Made by a program: the position numbers and the translations under genes. A stretch of 64,000 nucleotides of DNA, from assembly GCA_902506565.1 (NCBI GenBank), contig LR732703.1, positions 3,310,916-3,374,915 of the forward strand. Reading direction: 5' to 3'. Shown in pieces: positions 36,346 to 44,594 of the stretch. The notes under the pieces are model-generated. The model saw only the letters and a program-made list of their open reading frames with translations. It had not been told where the DNA came from and did not search any database. Position 1 is the first letter of the stretch. Each line of letters opens with the position of its first letter. The stretch comes from Burkholderiales bacterium 8X (GTDB lineage: Bacteria; Pseudomonadota; Gammaproteobacteria; Burkholderiales; Burkholderiaceae_C).

Positions 36346-38595
36346 TCATTGCTCTTCCGGCAGGATGCTCTCGTAGTTGTAGCTGGTGTAGCGGTAGCGG
36401 CCGTACTTGTAGGTCGCGTAGTTGCGCTTGCCGACATCCATCGCGTTCAGCAGCACGCCGGTGGCGGCCTTGCCGCCGAGCGCCAGGCGCCGGGTGCTTT
36501 CGCGCAGTTCGCCCATGGTCGATTGGTCGGCCCTGGCCACCAGCAGCACGGTGCCGGCATGCGCCGCCACGGTCGAGGTATCCGCCGCCACCAGCACCGG
36601 CGGCGAGTCGATCACCACCAGGTCGTACTGCTCGGACAGCTTCTCGAGGTTGGTCCTGAACGAGTCCGAGACCAGCAGCTCGGCCGGGTTGGGCGGCAGT
36701 TGGCCGGTCGCCAGGAAGTCGAGGTTCGGCACCACCTGGCGGTGCACGGTCTGTTGCACGGTCAGGCTGCCGGCGATCAGTTCGGACAAGCCGCCATGAC
36801 GCTGCAAGCCGAAATACTGGTGCGTGTGGCCACGGCGCAGGTCGGCATCGATCAAGAGCGTGCGTCGGCCTGCAGCCGCCATGAGCGCCGCGAAGTTGGC
36901 CGTGACGAAGCTCTTGCCGACGCCCGGCGTCGGGCCGCTGATGAGCACGCGGTTGTTGGTCGCCTCGAGCATGGCGAACTGCATGGCAGTGCGCAGGCTG
37001 CGCAGGCTTTCGACCGCCGGATCGTCCGGGTTCTCGATCGCGAGCAGCCGAACCCCGGTGGCGCCGCTCAAGCGCCGCTTGGCGATCGAGTCCTGGGCGC
37101 CGCTGAGCGGGATGGTCGAGAACACCGGCAGTCCGGTATCGGCCTCGACCTCGTGCGGATCGCGCAGCCGCTGCTCGACGAACGAGCCGCGGACGAAGGC
37201 GGCGATGATGCCGAGGAAGAGGCCCAGCGCCAGGGCGGCCGCCATGATGACGTTGCGTTGCGGCTTGACCGGCTGCTGCGGCACCACGGCTTCGTCGAGC
37301 ACGCGAACGTTGCCGACCTTGCCTTCCTTGACCAGGCGCAGCTGCAGGGCGTTGTTCAGGAGCGATTGGTACAGCTCGGTATTCACCTTGACGTCGCGCT
37401 CCAGGCGCACGGCATCCTGCTGCACGGCCGGCAGGCTCTTGATGCGGCCCTGGATGTCCCCGAGGTCGTTGCGCAGCGCAGCGATCTGCGCGTCGAGCGT
37501 CTGCACGCTCGGATGGGCCGCCGTGAAGCGGGCCTCGAGTTCGCGGCGGCGTTGCTGCGCGTCGAGCAGCTTGGTCTGGCGGTCGACCGCCTGGCCGAGC
37601 ACCAGCGTCGCCTCTTCGGTAAACGAGACCGTGCCCTTCTGGTTGCGGAAGCGGTTGTAGAGCTCTTCGGACGCCTCCAGCTGCTTCTTGAACATCGGCA
37701 GCTGCACGTCGAGGAAGGCCAGCGTCTTCTGGGCTTCCGCCGAGCGGCGCTCGACGTTCTGGCGCACGTACTGCTCGCCCACGGCGTTCAGCACGCGGGT
37801 GACGCGGTACGGGTCGATATCCTGCAGCGCGACGCTGATGATCCCCGAGGTCTTGCCACGCTCGGTCAGCGTCAGGCCCTGCTGGAGACCGATGGCGGTC
37901 GACAGCTTCGAGTAGCGGTACAGGTGGAACTGCGCGCCCGGCTTGCCGGCGAGCGTCTTGACGTTGAGTTCGATCGGGCCCACCGGCGTGTCGGTCTTCA
38001 TGAGCGAGCCGACGTTGCCGGTCATCGTCGGAACGCCCGGATAGTCGAGCGCGTACTGGCCGCCCGCCTTGGCGGTGAGCGTGAACATGGCGCCTTCCAT
38101 CGAGGGCGGCACATTGAAGTCGGTGACCTCGATTCGCTCGAGCCCGGTGACCACGCCGTCGATGCCCATGAAGCCCGGATCCGACAGGCCCGTGGCGCGA
38201 CGTGCCAGCCAGCCGCCCACCAGCGGCGCGTAGTTGGGCGAAGCCGCGATGTAAAGCTTGGTCTGGTCGACCGCCTGGCTAGCGATCATGCGGGACTTGA
38301 GGATCTCGATCTCGGCGCCGGCCGGCGTCTTGATGTCCACCAGCCCGCTGGCCTCGTTCAGGATGCCCTTGGAGCCACCCGCCGCATCCTCGACCTGCAC
38401 CACGATATTCGATTCGTAGATCGGCCGCGACAGCAGCGCGTAGGCCGCACCGATCAGGAACACGATGGCGGTGATGGCCAGGATCAGCCATTTCTGCGCC
38501 AGCAGCGTGTCGATGTATTTCCCGAGGTCGAGTTCGTCCTCGTCACCCGCGCTGGACGAGTTGAGAGGGGCTTGGGGTGTGAGAGTGGAATTCAT
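36346..38595 (-). CDS. wzc: Tyrosine autokinase / chain-length regulator Wzc
   Basis: This 749-residue polysaccharide co-polymerase has a Wzz-like N-terminal domain with a membrane helix (WLILAITAIVFLIGAAYALL), a periplasmic coiled region, a second helix near residue 450, and a cytosolic BY-kinase domain. Walker A is SGPTPGVGKS (near 550), Walker A' LLIDADLRRG (near 577), and Walker B VVIDSPP (near 655). A C-terminal cluster of seven Tyr (residues about 730-746) is the autophosphorylation target. It controls export and polymer length with Wza and Wzb. The start forms TGATG with the wzb stop. Confidence 0.95.
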   Translation of the reverse strand: MNSTLTPQAPLNSSSAGDEDELDLGKYIDTLLAQKWLILAITAIVFLIGAAYALLSRPIYESNIVVQVEDAAGGSKGILNEASGLVDIKTPAGAEIEILKSRMIASQAVDQTKLYIAASPNYAPLVGGWLARRATGLSDPGFMGIDGVVTGLERIEVTDFNVPPSMEGAMFTLTAKAGGQYALDYPGVPTMTGNVGSLMKTDTPVGPIELNVKTLAGKPGAQFHLYRYSKLSTAIGLQQGLTLTERGKTSGIISVALQDIDPYRVTRVLNAVGEQYVRQNVERRSAEAQKTLAFLDVQLPMFKKQLEASEELYNRFRNQKGTVSFTEEATLVLGQAVDRQTKLLDAQQRRRELEARFTAAHPSVQTLDAQIAALRNDLGDIQGRIKSLPAVQQDAVRLERDVKVNTELYQSLLNNALQLRLVKEGKVGNVRVLDEAVVPQQPVKPQRNVIMAAALALGLFLGIIAAFVRGSFVEQRLRDPHEVEADTGLPVFSTIPLSGAQDSIAKRRLSGATGVRLLAIENPDDPAVESLRSLRTAMQFAMLEATNNRVLISGPTPGVGKSFVTANFAALMAAAGRRTLLIDADLRRGHTHQYFGLQRHGGLSELIAGSLTVQQTVHRQVVPNLDFLATGQLPPNPAELLVSDSFRTNLEKLSEQYDLVVIDSPPVLVAADTSTVAAHAGTVLLVARADQSTMGELRESTRRLALGGKAATGVLLNAMDVGKRNYATYKYGRYRYTSYNYESILPEEQ

Positions 38596-39038
38596 CAACT
38601 GGCTACTCTTGATATACGTTTGACCCATTGCTGCGCACCGGTCTCGATGAGCGACAGCGAGCGTTCGAAACTGCTTCGGCCTGCGCGATAGGGGTCCGGC
38701 ACATCCTGATCGCTGAACTCGCAAAGACGGAAAACCTTGCCCGAGGCGAACATGTAGCGTTCCTGGATGACGCGGCGCTGCTCGCGGTCCATCACCAGGA
38801 TCAGGTCGGCCCGCTGGCACAGATCGAGATTGATCTGCTGCGCCCGGTGTGCGGCGATGCTGACGCCGCGGGCTTCCATGAGCTCGCAGGCAATCGGATC
38901 CGCCCGCTGGCCGATCAAGGCCTGCAAGCCGGCCGACTGCACCTGGAGTTCAGGCGAGGCGGCGGCCAGCAGCCCTTGTGCCATCGGGCTGCGGCAGATG
39001 TTCCCGATGCACACCATGAGGACGTTCCTGATGCTCAC
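38595..39038 (-). CDS. wzb: Low-molecular-weight protein-tyrosine phosphatase Wzb
   Basis: This 147-residue phosphatase has the C-x5-R signature CIGNICRSP with Cys10 and Arg16 and the general acid Asp115 in DVPDPY. It dephosphorylates Wzc's tyrosine tail. The start is GTG 39038, six bases after the wza stop. The wza-wzb-wzc order is classic for Wzx/Wzy-dependent capsule or exopolysaccharide export. Confidence 0.95.
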   Translation of the reverse strand: MSIRNVLMVCIGNICRSPMAQGLLAAASPELQVQSAGLQALIGQRADPIACELMEARGVSIAAHRAQQINLDLCQRADLILVMDREQRRVIQERYMFASGKVFRLCEFSDQDVPDPYRAGRSSFERSLSLIETGAQQWVKRISRVAS

Positions 39039-39044
39039 TTGCGC

Positions 39045-40202
39045 CTACTGCCCAACCGGGTTGCCCGAGCCGAGCGAACGATAGGCGCTGCCCGTGGTGG
39101 CGGTCGGCAGGACCAGGTTCAACACGCGGTTCCACTGCACCAGCGGGACCGGGTCGACATACACGACGTCCTTCGGCCGCAGGGCGAAACCGTTGGCCAT
39201 GGCCAGTGCGGTCGGCGTCTTGGCGTCCAGGTGGAAGATCGAGACGCCTTCGGCTTCGTTGCGGATCACGTAGATCTGCCGCGGATTGGCGGTGGTCAGG
39301 TTGAGACCGCCGACCTCGGCCAGCGCGTCGGTCAGGCTCAGGCGACCGTTGCGCATCAGGACACCGGTCTGCACGTTGGTCTCGCCCATGACGGTGACCT
39401 TGCGTTCGTCCCGATTTCGCACCAGCACCATGTCACCGGACTTCATCGGGATGCGATTGGCATCGATGCCGGCCTCGGCCATTGCCGTGAGGTCGAGTTG
39501 GTAGGTCTTGCCATCGCGGGTGAGCATCACCGCCGAGCGATCGCCGGTGGCGGTCAGGCCGCCGGAACGGTTGAGCGCCTCGGCCAGCGTCATCGGGATG
39601 TCGGTGAAGACCAGAAGGCCGGTGTTCTTGACCTCGCCTTCCATATAGACACGCTTGCTGCGGAACGCGGTGACGCGGACGCTCAACTGAGGATCCTTGA
39701 AGACCCGGGCCAAGCGTCGGGTCAGGGTGGTCTCGATCTCGGCGATGGTCATGCCCTCGACCTTGATCGACCCGACGTACGGAAAACTGAGCTGGCCGGT
39801 GTCCGAGACGATGAAGCCCGGTGCGGGCGACACGCTCGACGGATCGGCAACGGTCGTTGCCGGCGTGGCGCTGAAGACGATCTCGGGATGGTCGTAGACC
39901 ACGATCCCGACCACGTCCCCGGGGCCGACCCGGTAGATCTCGGGCGGTCCGACCAGCGCCTTGATCTCGGGGCCGACACCGCGGCCCATCGCCGCCCGCT
40001 GCGCCCGGATCAGTTCGGGCGTGATGGAGGTGATCGCGCCGGGCGGCGGTGGATCGATTTCGGCCGTCGAGAAGCCCGAAGGCGAGACCGCTTGCGCGGC
40101 ATCGTTGCTCGCGGAGCGGAACCCTGGCGCTAACGGAGCGCAGGCTTGCAACAGCACTGCGGCAGAAGCGAACAAAGTGGCGTGTAGTAGAAAACGTTTC
40201 AA
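39045..40202 (-). CDS. wza: Outer-membrane polysaccharide export lipoprotein Wza
   Basis: This 385-residue lipoprotein should form the octameric outer-membrane channel. The lipobox LLQAC places the lipidated Cys at residue 21. The polysaccharide export domain begins near IYRVGPGDVVGIVVYDHP, followed by SLBB-type repeats (VYMEGEVKNTG and VTVMGETNVQTG). The start is TTG 40202, set by a CGGAG site six bases upstream; no ATG is closer. It heads the minus-strand wza-wzb-wzc operon, whose promoter lies at 40203-40418. Confidence 0.94.
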   Translation of the reverse strand: MKRFLLHATLFASAAVLLQACAPLAPGFRSASNDAAQAVSPSGFSTAEIDPPPPGAITSITPELIRAQRAAMGRGVGPEIKALVGPPEIYRVGPGDVVGIVVYDHPEIVFSATPATTVADPSSVSPAPGFIVSDTGQLSFPYVGSIKVEGMTIAEIETTLTRRLARVFKDPQLSVRVTAFRSKRVYMEGEVKNTGLLVFTDIPMTLAEALNRSGGLTATGDRSAVMLTRDGKTYQLDLTAMAEAGIDANRIPMKSGDMVLVRNRDERKVTVMGETNVQTGVLMRNGRLSLTDALAEVGGLNLTTANPRQIYVIRNEAEGVSIFHLDAKTPTALAMANGFALRPKDVVYVDPVPLVQWNRVLNLVLPTATTGSAYRSLGSGNPVGQ

Positions 40203-40300
40203 ACTCAGCTCCGAGTCATGACCCTGAATGAATACTTTTGCAATCAGTTACGAATGTACCCCAGGTGACCAAACGTTCCAAATTCTTTCTGGATGTAGGT

Positions 40301-40319
40301 CCTTAGGATTAGTACTAAT
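40301..40319 (-). promoter_or_regulatory. Tandem palindromes upstream of wza
   Basis: CCTTAGG (40301-40307) is followed directly by the perfect 12-bp palindrome ATTAGTACTAAT (40308-40319). About 100 bases upstream of wza, this is the form of a dimeric regulator's operator. The core TAGTACTAA recurs in related form at 28156 and 52259. Confidence 0.55.
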
Positions 40320-40380
40320 TCACACATGGCCGTATTGTCGCACCCCTGGTTTTCCTCACTCCACCGCGTGCAGCCTTGCG

Positions 40381-40407
40381 CTTCAGCTATCAATTCAATA
40401 GCTGAAG
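40381..40407. repeat. Perfect hairpin between wza and hemY
   Basis: Ten-base perfect arms CTTCAGCTAT / ATAGCTGAAG surround a 7-base spacer, 12 bases after the hemY stop. No U tract is present on either strand. It may act as a terminator for hemY; its AGCTAT core is also reminiscent of repeated extragenic palindromes in Comamonadaceae, from memory only. Confidence 0.6.
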
Positions 40408-40418
40408 AGATTTCGGGT

Positions 40419-41702
40419 CTACGGCTGTTCTGCTTGCGCCGCCCGCTTCCAAGCCAAAGCGGCCTGCTCATGGTCGCCGCGGCCTTCCGCCAGCTCGGCC
40501 AACGCCACCCACGCTCGCTGATAAAGCGTCCGATCGTGTAACCCAGCGCCTGCCTGGGTAAGCAGTTGTTGGGCCTTGCCCCACAGTTGCCGGCGCTTGC
40601 AGGCCATGCCGGCGAGGTACTGGAGGTTGGGGTCGCGCGGGTTGTTGACCTGGGCCGCCTCGATCCGGGCCAGCCAGGCCGCGTCGACCGAATCCAGCCC
40701 GGCTTCGAGCGCGTGGGTGAGCTTGACCCGCAGCGCATCGCCCAATGCTTGCGGCTGGGAAACCATTCGTTCCCAGACCGGCAGCAGCCACTCGCGCGCG
40801 AGCTGCAGGTCGCCACCCAGGGCGACCATCCGCTGTGCGGCCTGGATGGCCACTTCGGGCAGCTCTCGTTCGGAAGGATCGAGCTGGTGCCAGGCCTTGA
40901 GCAGCTGCGCCGGGTCGTGCGCGCTCGAAAGAAGGTCGCCGGCGAGGCCGCGCAGGATGCTTTGCGCCGCCGTGGGCGAAAAAGCGCGGTGCTTGGCGAG
41001 CAGGCGGGCGGTCTCCAGCGCCTGCAGGCTCTGCCGTGCCTGGCGCGCAGCCTTCAAGCGGAGCCGCAAGGCCAGCGTGCGGCGCTGGGCGCCTTGCGGC
41101 AGCTCCTCGAGCCGCACCAGCGCCGCTGCCGGATCGCGGTCGTCGAGCGCCCAGCGCGCAGCCCGCAGCTGGACGCCTTCGCGGGTTTCGTTGCCGAGCC
41201 CCGCCACCCGCTCGCTGCTTTCGTTGAGCGCCAGCTGGAGGTGGGTGTCGCGGCCCGGTCGATCCTGCAGGGCCTGCGCGCTTTCGGCGGCGAGCAGGTG
41301 CGCGAGCACCCGGATCTGCGGCGCCTGCGGCAGCGCAGCGTCCTGCGCGGCCAGCATCCGCTCTTGTGCCAGTGCGGCCTGCGCCGCCTTGCGAGCCCGC
41401 GAGAAGCGGCCCGCCAGCAACTGCGACAAGGCATCGAGCAACGCCGCATTCAGGCTGCGCTCGCGCTGCTGCAGCCGCCATTGGCGCGCTTGCCGCGGCA
41501 GCGAGAACAAGGCCGAAAGCCCGCGAAGCGCGAGGTGGACCAGGACGAACGCCGCCAGGAGCAGCATCAGCACCAGGTTGAGCGACAGGTCGATCCGCCA
41601 GGGCGGCCAGAACACCGTGATGGTTCCCTGGTTGTTGCCGGCGAACAGCGCCACCGCAGAGGCGACGCCGAAGAGCGCCAGGAACCAGAGCGCCGCCCGC
41701 AT
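40419..41702 (-). CDS. hemY: HemY family TPR membrane protein
   Basis: This 427-residue protein has two N-terminal membrane helices (MRAALWFLALFGVASAVALF and LNLVLMLLLAAFVLVHLAL) and a helical TPR-type body. HemY is found after hemX in proteobacterial hem operons, and a role in protohaem synthesis or in scaffolding hem enzymes is proposed; catalysis is not established. It follows hemX by six bases. Confidence 0.9.
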   Translation of the reverse strand: MRAALWFLALFGVASAVALFAGNNQGTITVFWPPWRIDLSLNLVLMLLLAAFVLVHLALRGLSALFSLPRQARQWRLQQRERSLNAALLDALSQLLAGRFSRARKAAQAALAQERMLAAQDAALPQAPQIRVLAHLLAAESAQALQDRPGRDTHLQLALNESSERVAGLGNETREGVQLRAARWALDDRDPAAALVRLEELPQGAQRRTLALRLRLKAARQARQSLQALETARLLAKHRAFSPTAAQSILRGLAGDLLSSAHDPAQLLKAWHQLDPSERELPEVAIQAAQRMVALGGDLQLAREWLLPVWERMVSQPQALGDALRVKLTHALEAGLDSVDAAWLARIEAAQVNNPRDPNLQYLAGMACKRRQLWGKAQQLLTQAGAGLHDRTLYQRAWVALAELAEGRGDHEQAALAWKRAAQAEQP

Positions 41703-41708
41703 CGCTCT

Positions 41709-42791
41709 TCAGCGCCCCGCGGCCGCCGTGGCCAGCGCGGCCAGGGTCTCGTCGATGCGCGGCGGCTCGCTGGTGCGAACCTGGCTTTGCAGCTGCTGGA
41801 TCAAGGTCGCCGCGTTCTGCACCCGGCGCGAAGAGGGATCGAAGTACTTGTTGAGGGTGGTCGAGACGCTCGCCAGCTCGCCCCGAGTGGCATCGACCTG
41901 CCGCGACAACAAGGTGAGGCGCGCGTTCAGCAGCTTCAGCTTGAGGTTCTCGCGCAGGAAGAACACCTGGTCGGGTGTGACCAGCACAGCCTCGGGACGG
42001 TCGATCCGGCCCACCCGAACCAGGAGCCGCGCCTCGTTGCGCACCTGCAGCAGGAGGCGCTGCCACCACGGCGTCTCGGCCGGGATCGGATCGGTCTGCC
42101 ACACGTTGAGTCCGCCGCCGCGGGTGGCGATCGCGTTGGCCGCCGGCAGGTCGTCGACGCCTCGCATCAGTTCGTCGAGCTTCTGCAAGGCCTCGCCGTT
42201 GTCCGCGCTCGCGCTGCTGCGAAGGCGATCGGCGTCGCGCTGCATCGCGCGCTGCAATGGTGCGAGCCTCGGTTGGGAGGCGCGGGCAATCTGCAGATCA
42301 CCCGCCTTCAAGGCGGCCAGGAGCGGCTGGAGGTCGCCGGTGACCTGCGCCTGCTGCAGCGCGAGGCGGAGCGCCGACTCGATGTCGGCGACCAGGTTCT
42401 CGTCACGCGAGCGCGACAGGCTCTGCATCAATTCCTCGAGCTGGGCCCGCTGGAGTGCGACCTCGTTCACCTTGGTCTCGGTCAGCGCCACCCGGGCGGC
42501 GGCATCGCGCACCACGTCGTTGGCCTGGCGCGCCAGCGTGCGGGCCTCCATCGATTGCGCCATCGAATCCGCGCTCTGCTTGGCGAGCTGTTCGCGCATG
42601 CCGCCGACCCGCTGCCAGAGCACCAGCGACGTGATCAGCGAGATGCTGGAGAACACGGCCAGGAGGCCGAGCAGCAGCCGCGAGAGCAACAGGGCGGCGG
42701 CATCGGGCGGGCTCGCCTGCACCGTGGCGGGGAGCGAGGGACGCGCGGTCGGCTCCTGCAAGCTGTCGTTCAACACCGAGGCATCGCTCAT
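41709..42791 (-). CDS. hemX: HemX family protein
   Basis: This 360-residue protein has one membrane helix (LLLGLLAVFSSISLITSLVLW) after a proline-rich N terminus, then a long coiled-coil-prone periplasmic domain. It is the proteobacterial HemX type, sometimes annotated as uroporphyrinogen-III C-methyltransferase, but methylase motifs are absent. The ATG at 42791 overlaps the hemD stop as ATGA. Function remains unclear. Confidence 0.88.
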   Translation of the reverse strand: MSDASVLNDSLQEPTARPSLPATVQASPPDAAALLLSRLLLGLLAVFSSISLITSLVLWQRVGGMREQLAKQSADSMAQSMEARTLARQANDVVRDAAARVALTETKVNEVALQRAQLEELMQSLSRSRDENLVADIESALRLALQQAQVTGDLQPLLAALKAGDLQIARASQPRLAPLQRAMQRDADRLRSSASADNGEALQKLDELMRGVDDLPAANAIATRGGGLNVWQTDPIPAETPWWQRLLLQVRNEARLLVRVGRIDRPEAVLVTPDQVFFLRENLKLKLLNARLTLLSRQVDATRGELASVSTTLNKYFDPSSRRVQNAATLIQQLQSQVRTSEPPRIDETLAALATAAAGR

Positions 42792-43588
42792 TCGAAGGAT
42801 TCTATCGACGCGACCAGCGCGTCCAGCCGTGGCGCGACGCTCCGGACACGCCCGAAACCGCCGGCTTCGGCAGCCTCCGCGATGCGCGGATGGGTGGCCA
42901 GCGCGCGGGCTTGGCGCCAGTCGATCCCGGGCATCGCGATGCGCAGGTTGCCGATGGCTTCCGAGCTGCTGAAAAGCCAGATCGCCGAGCCGTCGGATGC
43001 GGCCCGTGCGGCGCGTTGCTGATCGACATCGAGGTTCGGCGCAAGCCGCCGATAGGCGACCACGATGCGGCAATCCGCGCCGGCTTCGGCGATCCTCTGC
43101 TGCAACCAGTCGCGCCCGGTCGCCTCGCCCTGCCGGTTGCCACCTCGCACGATCAGGATCTGCCTCCCCGGCCCGACGCTGCGTTGCACTAGATGCCAGA
43201 GCGCCTCGGAGTCGAAGCGCGGCGCGTCCGGAGGCGGTGCGTCGATCCGGTCCGGCGGCACGCCGGCCGAGACCAGCGCGAGGGCCGTACCCGGACCTGT
43301 CGCCCAGAAGCGGGTCGGTCGATCCGACTCGGCGCCGGCTCCCGGCAGCGCATCGAACGGAACGCCGCCGAAGAAGTGTTCGACCGCCGCCGCGCTGACG
43401 AACATCAGCGCGCTCATGTCCCGCCAATGGCGCCGGGCCGCGCGGAGCGCATCGTCCGTTGCCAGGGGCTCGATCGCGATCAGCGGCAAGGGAGACGCGT
43501 CGATGCCGGCGGCGCCGAGCGCCTCGACCCACCGGCCGGCCTCCCGGGCGGGACGGGTCACCAGCACCCGGGCACCGGCCACCGGCAT
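42788..43588 (-). CDS. hemD: Uroporphyrinogen-III synthase
   Basis: This 266-residue enzyme closes and inverts ring D of hydroxymethylbilane. The two-domain HemD fold is marked by VLVTRPAREAGRWVEAL at the N terminus, LMFVSAAAVEHFF, ILIVRGGNRQGE and WLFSSSEAIGNL. Sequence is weakly conserved in this family, but context after hemC is decisive. Start ATG 43588 sits one base after the hemC TGA. Confidence 0.92.
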   Translation of the reverse strand: MPVAGARVLVTRPAREAGRWVEALGAAGIDASPLPLIAIEPLATDDALRAARRHWRDMSALMFVSAAAVEHFFGGVPFDALPGAGAESDRPTRFWATGPGTALALVSAGVPPDRIDAPPPDAPRFDSEALWHLVQRSVGPGRQILIVRGGNRQGEATGRDWLQQRIAEAGADCRIVVAYRRLAPNLDVDQQRAARAASDGSAIWLFSSSEAIGNLRIAMPGIDWRQARALATHPRIAEAAEAGGFGRVRSVAPRLDALVASIESFE

Positions 43589-43589
43589 C

Positions 43590-44516
43590 TCAGCTGGCGC
43601 CTGAGCGGCGCAAGAGCGACGCCGCGGCTTCGCCCAAGGAGCGCGCGCCGGCCATGTCCGCCACTTCGTCCGGCTCTGCCAGCACATGCACCCGCACCAG
43701 GGCGTCGGCTCGCTCCGGGTCGCCCCAGGCCGCGTCGATGCGCAGGTCGCCCGAGGGCTGCCAGCGGGCATGCGCGGCGAGCGGCATCGAACAGCTCCCG
43801 CCCATGGCCCGGCTGACCGCCCGCTCGGCGGCGGTGGCGAGCGCGTCCTTCGGGCTTTCGAGCGGCGCCAGCCAAGCGTTCAGCTCGGGGCGATCCGCAC
43901 GGATCTCGATGCCGAGCGCACCCTGGCCGGCGGCAGGCAGCATCCGGTCCTCGTCGAAGGCAAGCCGGATGCGGTGCTCGAGCCCGAGCCGCTTCAACCC
44001 GGCAGCGGCGAGCACAATCGCGTCGTACTGGCCTTCGTCGAGCTTGCGAAGCCGCGTATCGAGGTTGCCGCGCAGCGGCTCGATGCGAAGGTCGGGACGC
44101 AAGGCCCTGAGCAGCACCACGCGGCGAAGGCTCGAAGTGCCCACCACGGCGCCCTGTGGCAATTCTTCCAATGATGAATAGCGCGGCGACACCAGGGCAT
44201 CTCGCGGATCTTCGCGTTCGAGCACACAAGCCAGCATGAAGCCGTCCGGAAGATCCATCGGCACATCCTTCAGCGAATGCACCGCGATGTCCGCTCGCCC
44301 GTCTTCGAGCGCCTGCTCGAGTTCCTTGACGAAGAGTCCCTTGCCACCGACCTTGCTCAGCGAGCGATCGAGGATCTGGTCGCCACGGGTGGTCATGCCG
44401 AGCAACTCGACCGTGTGGCCTCGTTCTTGCAAAAGGCTGCGGACATGCTCGGCCTGCCACAAGGCCAGGCGACTTTCACGCGTGGCGATCACGATCTTGC
44501 TCAAGGCGGCTTCCAT
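43590..44516 (-). CDS. hemC: Hydroxymethylbilane synthase
   Basis: This 308-residue enzyme polymerises four porphobilinogen molecules. The start [21 protein letters not shown] is typical. [21 protein letters not shown] and GRRLGN-like motifs appear, and the Cys of [11 protein letters not shown] binds the dipyrromethane cofactor. A large in-frame extension upstream is only read-through opposite ppc. It is the first gene of hemC-hemD-hemX-hemY and is divergent from ppc with 78 bases between starts. Confidence 0.96.
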   Translation of the reverse strand: MEAALSKIVIATRESRLALWQAEHVRSLLQERGHTVELLGMTTRGDQILDRSLSKVGGKGLFVKELEQALEDGRADIAVHSLKDVPMDLPDGFMLACVLEREDPRDALVSPRYSSLEELPQGAVVGTSSLRRVVLLRALRPDLRIEPLRGNLDTRLRKLDEGQYDAIVLAAAGLKRLGLEHRIRLAFDEDRMLPAAGQGALGIEIRADRPELNAWLAPLESPKDALATAAERAVSRAMGGSCSMPLAAHARWQPSGDLRIDAAWGDPERADALVRVHVLAEPDEVADMAGARSLGEAAASLLRRSGAS

Positions 44517-44594
44517 GGGTGGCGAAATCTGTCGGATGCTAGCATGTTGCATCGCAGCAACGGTCGCGGTTCTGCCGCTCTTCCGAGGAGATCC

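Noticed and set aside
36349-38691. A long plus-strand open frame opposite wzc and wzb
   Set aside because: Antisense shadow; the kinase and phosphatase motifs on the minus strand are unambiguous.
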